Shown: in pieces, positions 61,931-64,000 of the stretch
Layout of the letters: the number at the start of each line of letters is the position of its first letter
Numbering within the stretch: the first letter of the stretch is position 1
From: Parvimonas micra
Lineage (GTDB): Bacteria; Bacillota; Clostridia; Tissierellales; Peptoniphilaceae
Length of the DNA stretch: 64,000 nucleotides
Assembly (NCBI RefSeq): GCF_021300775.1
Contig: NZ_JAJTJP010000001.1
Span: forward strand, 496,001-560,000
Reading direction: 5' to 3'
Position numbers and translations under genes: made by a program
Notes under the pieces: model-generated
The model's database searches: none
What the model was told of the DNA's origin: nothing
Seen by the model: only the letters and a program-made list of their open reading frames with translations

Positions 61931-64000
61931 TTAAACCCTCTTTATACGTTTATCTTTTTTTAGGTCAAATAGTTTTATTCCTTCACCATCAAATGCAACC
62001 ATAAGCATTACTTTTGATCCAGCTTTGTCACATTTAATTACAGTTCCTAAACCATATTTTTCATGCATGATTTTTTCTCCAACTTTATATAAATCCTTAG
62101 AAGCGGTCTTATTAGTTTTTTCATAGTGATTTAAAGGTTTATCTAATTTTGTTCTTCCTATATCTGAGTTTGATATATATGTTCTAGAGTAATCCGTATA
62201 AGCATCATTTCTTATTCTAGAAGTAGAAATCCTATCTTCATCATAATTATTATCTAGGTTAATTGTTTTATCATCTACAAAATTTATAATTTCATCAACA
62301 AAACTTGAAACTCTATAAAGATTTAATTTTCCATACATAGTCATGCTTTTTGTTGATGATATAAATAATTTTTCTTTAGCTCTAGTAATAGCAACATAAA
62401 AAAGTCTTCTTTCCTCTTCAAGTCCATCATCTCTTTCCTTTATTGATCTTTCACTAGGAAATATTCCCTCATTCATTCCTATTATAAAAACTACCCTATA
62501 TTCTAGCCCTTTCGCAGAGTGAATAGTTGTTAATGTTACTGTTTCATTCAAATCTTCAGTCTTATCAATATCAGATAAAAGGCTATTTGTTTCAAGATAT
62601 TCCAATAGTTTAACTGCTTTATAATTATTTGATATTTCTTCTAAAAATAAGGCAATATTTTCAGCTTTTTTTTCATATTCTTTACTTTCATTTTCTCTTA
62701 AATACTCAAAAAAATTAATAGAATCTAAAAGTTCCTTAACTAAAATTTCAATATCTGTATCATTAACACAAGTAATAAATCCAAAAATTAAATCTCTAAA
62801 ATTTTCAAATTCTGTTCTTAATTTATTACTTATAGATTCTAGAAATTCATTTCTAAAAAGTCCATCAAAAAGACTTATATTTTCTGAATAGCAAAAATCT
62901 TCAAGTTTTTGTAAACTAACATTACCTATAGAACGTTTTGGATAGTTAATTATCCTTCTAAAAGCATTATCATCTTTAGGATTAGCTATTAACTTAAGAT
63001 AAGCTAGTATATCTTTAATTTCTTTTCTATCGTAAAATTTAAGTCCACCAACCATTTTATAGGCAATAGAATTTTTCCTTAAAGCATTTTCAATAGCAAA
63101 AGATTGAAAATTTGCACGATACAGAATAGCAATATCAGATAAATTATAACCTTCGAATATTAACTTAGATATATTTTGGGCAACTTCAATAGCTTCATAG
63201 TTTTCATTTTGGTAACTTTTATAAACTATCTCGTCACCACCCTCTTTTTTTGTCCAAAGATTTTTATCTTTTCTATTTATATTATTTTTTATAAGCTCAT
63301 TTGCACAATCTAATATTTTCTGTGTTGAACGATAATTTTCTTCAAGTAATATTATTTTTGAGTTTGGAAAGTCATTTTCAAAATTTAATATATTTGAAAT
63401 ATTTGCACCTCTCCATCCATATATTGATTGATCTATATCTCCCACTGCACAAACATTTTTATACTTTGAAGCTAAAAGTTTTATTATTTCGTATTGAGCA
63501 TCATTAGTATCTTGATACTCGTCAACATATATATATTTAAATTTTTCTGAGTAATATTCTAATACTTCTGGAGATTTTTTGAATAGCTCAATAGTTTTAA
63601 AAATTAGATCATCAAAATCTAATGCATTATTTTTAGTCAAAATTTCTTCATATTTCTTATAAATTTTTTCTACCACATCAGTATTGTTTCCAAAAGAAAA
63701 ATATTTTGAAAACTCATTAGGATTAATATTTTTAGCTTTAGCATCACTAATTATTCCTATAACGGCATTTTTATATTCTCCTAGTACAGTTTCCCACGTT
63801 GGATTTTGTTTAAAAATTTCTTTTAAAACTAATTTTTGATCATCTCTATCATAAATTGTAAAGTTATTTGAATATCCTATTTTTTCTATATTAAATCTTA
63901 AAATTTTAGAACAAATTGAGTGAAATGTTCCAATCCACATATTAGAAATATCTCTGTTAAAAATATTTTCTATTCTTTCTTTCATTTCTTTTCCAGCTTT
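61931..64000 (-). CDS. pcrA: UvrD/PcrA-family DNA helicase (5' end outside the window)
   Basis: This is the C-terminal 690 or so residues of a superfamily 1A helicase. The reading frame is open to the window edge; the ATG at 63985 is internal, since upstream codons read KAGKE, matching the AAGEM motif Ic region of PcrA. Visible motifs are IGTFHSICSKILR (motif Ic), YVDEYQDTNDAQYEI (motif II), GDIDQSIYGWRGA (motif III), LEENYRST (IV), TTIHSAKGLEYRVVFI (V) and EERRLFYVAITRAK (VI). The C-terminal Tudor-like tail with HEKYGLGTVIKCDKAGSKVML is typical of PcrA. It unwinds DNA in repair and removes RecA filaments. The Walker A lies beyond base 64000. Confidence 0.95.
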   Translation of the reverse strand, partial: KAGKEMKERIENIFNRDISNMWIGTFHSICSKILRFNIEKIGYSNNFTIYDRDDQKLVLKEIFKQNPTWETVLGEYKNAVIGIISDAKAKNINPNEFSKYFSFGNNTDVVEKIYKKYEEILTKNNALDFDDLIFKTIELFKKSPEVLEYYSEKFKYIYVDEYQDTNDAQYEIIKLLASKYKNVCAVGDIDQSIYGWRGANISNILNFENDFPNSKIILLEENYRSTQKILDCANELIKNNINRKDKNLWTKKEGGDEIVYKSYQNENYEAIEVAQNISKLIFEGYNLSDIAILYRANFQSFAIENALRKNSIAYKMVGGLKFYDRKEIKDILAYLKLIANPKDDNAFRRIINYPKRSIGNVSLQKLEDFCYSENISLFDGLFRNEFLESISNKLRTEFENFRDLIFGFITCVNDTDIEILVKELLDSINFFEYLRENESKEYEKKAENIALFLEEISNNYKAVKLLEYLETNSLLSDIDKTEDLNETVTLTTIHSAKGLEYRVVFIIGMNEGIFPSERSIKERDDGLEEERRLFYVAITRAKEKLFISSTKSMTMYGKLNLYRVSSFVDEIINFVDDKTINLDNNYDEDRISTSRIRNDAYTDYSRTYISNSDIGRTKLDKPLNHYEKTNKTASKDLYKVGEKIMHEKYGLGTVIKCDKAGSKVMLMVAFDGEGIKLFDLKKDKRIKRV

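Noticed and set aside
1-64000. tRNA, rRNA, CRISPR or insertion-sequence features
   Set aside because: I scanned the intergenic regions for T-loop sequences, regularly spaced repeats and transposase motifs and found none. All gaps are below about 240 bases.

Overview
The window is about 64 kb of strongly AT-rich, tightly packed chromosomal DNA from a low-GC Firmicute. No gap exceeds about 240 bases and most genes lie on the minus strand. Both replicative polymerases PolC and DnaE are present, together with a CtsR-type operator, an IspH protein fused to S1 domains, a membrane pyrophosphatase, YedF and a GrdX-like protein. This fits an anaerobic, amino-acid-fermenting member of the Clostridia/Tissierellia, with Parvimonas or Peptoniphilus-like cocci as the best guess. 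The taxonomic call is inference from gene content. I saw no rRNA, tRNA, CRISPR array, prophage or insertion sequence.

Layout. 1-2250: 3' part of a heat-shock operon (dnaJ-like, clpB) behind a promoter carrying a textbook CtsR operator. 2258-2949: yedF on the plus strand with its own promoter and a shared terminator. 2955-10893: a surface-polysaccharide operon (sugar-phosphate transferase, GT2, TarI, TarJ, LicD, GT4, Wzy, Wzz) that appears to build a ribitol-phosphate-containing polymer. 10954-17055: dnaE-pfkA-pyk. 17176-17665: a grdX-like gene followed by a structured repeat. 17720-23805: CNNM/CBS transporter, pyrophosphatase-secG, and cvfB-parvulin-A24 peptidase.

24041-38013: a plus-strand lipoprotein, floA with a decapeptide-repeat partner, an anti-sigma-type kinase, rodA, then a RelA-like protein with an AcpS-NnrD fusion and alr, ispD-ispF-metK-patB, a rhodanese lipoprotein, a GT4 enzyme and rpsT. 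38147-47307: the envelope/translation/replication operon pyrH-frr-uppS-cdsA-rseP-ispG-polC, in which dxr is missing from its usual place. 47498-64000: a lipoprotein, asp23-fakA-recG, a MATE exporter, yhiN-cmk-plsC-ispH/S1, rpmB and pcrA-ligA-hypothetical. The first and last genes (clpB and pcrA) run off the window.

How the parts connect. Several genes feed undecaprenyl-phosphate-dependent envelope synthesis: IspD, IspF, IspG and IspH make isoprenoid precursors, UppS makes the C55 lipid, CdsA and PlsC make phospholipid, Alr and RodA serve peptidoglycan, and the 2955-10893 operon uses the lipid carrier for a surface polymer. The most unusual items are a 68-base two-copy element with compensating changes in its predicted stems, a flavoprotein gene whose start codon appears to be ATA, a RelA-like protein lacking the usual synthetase loop residues, and a repeat protein encoded beside flotillin.
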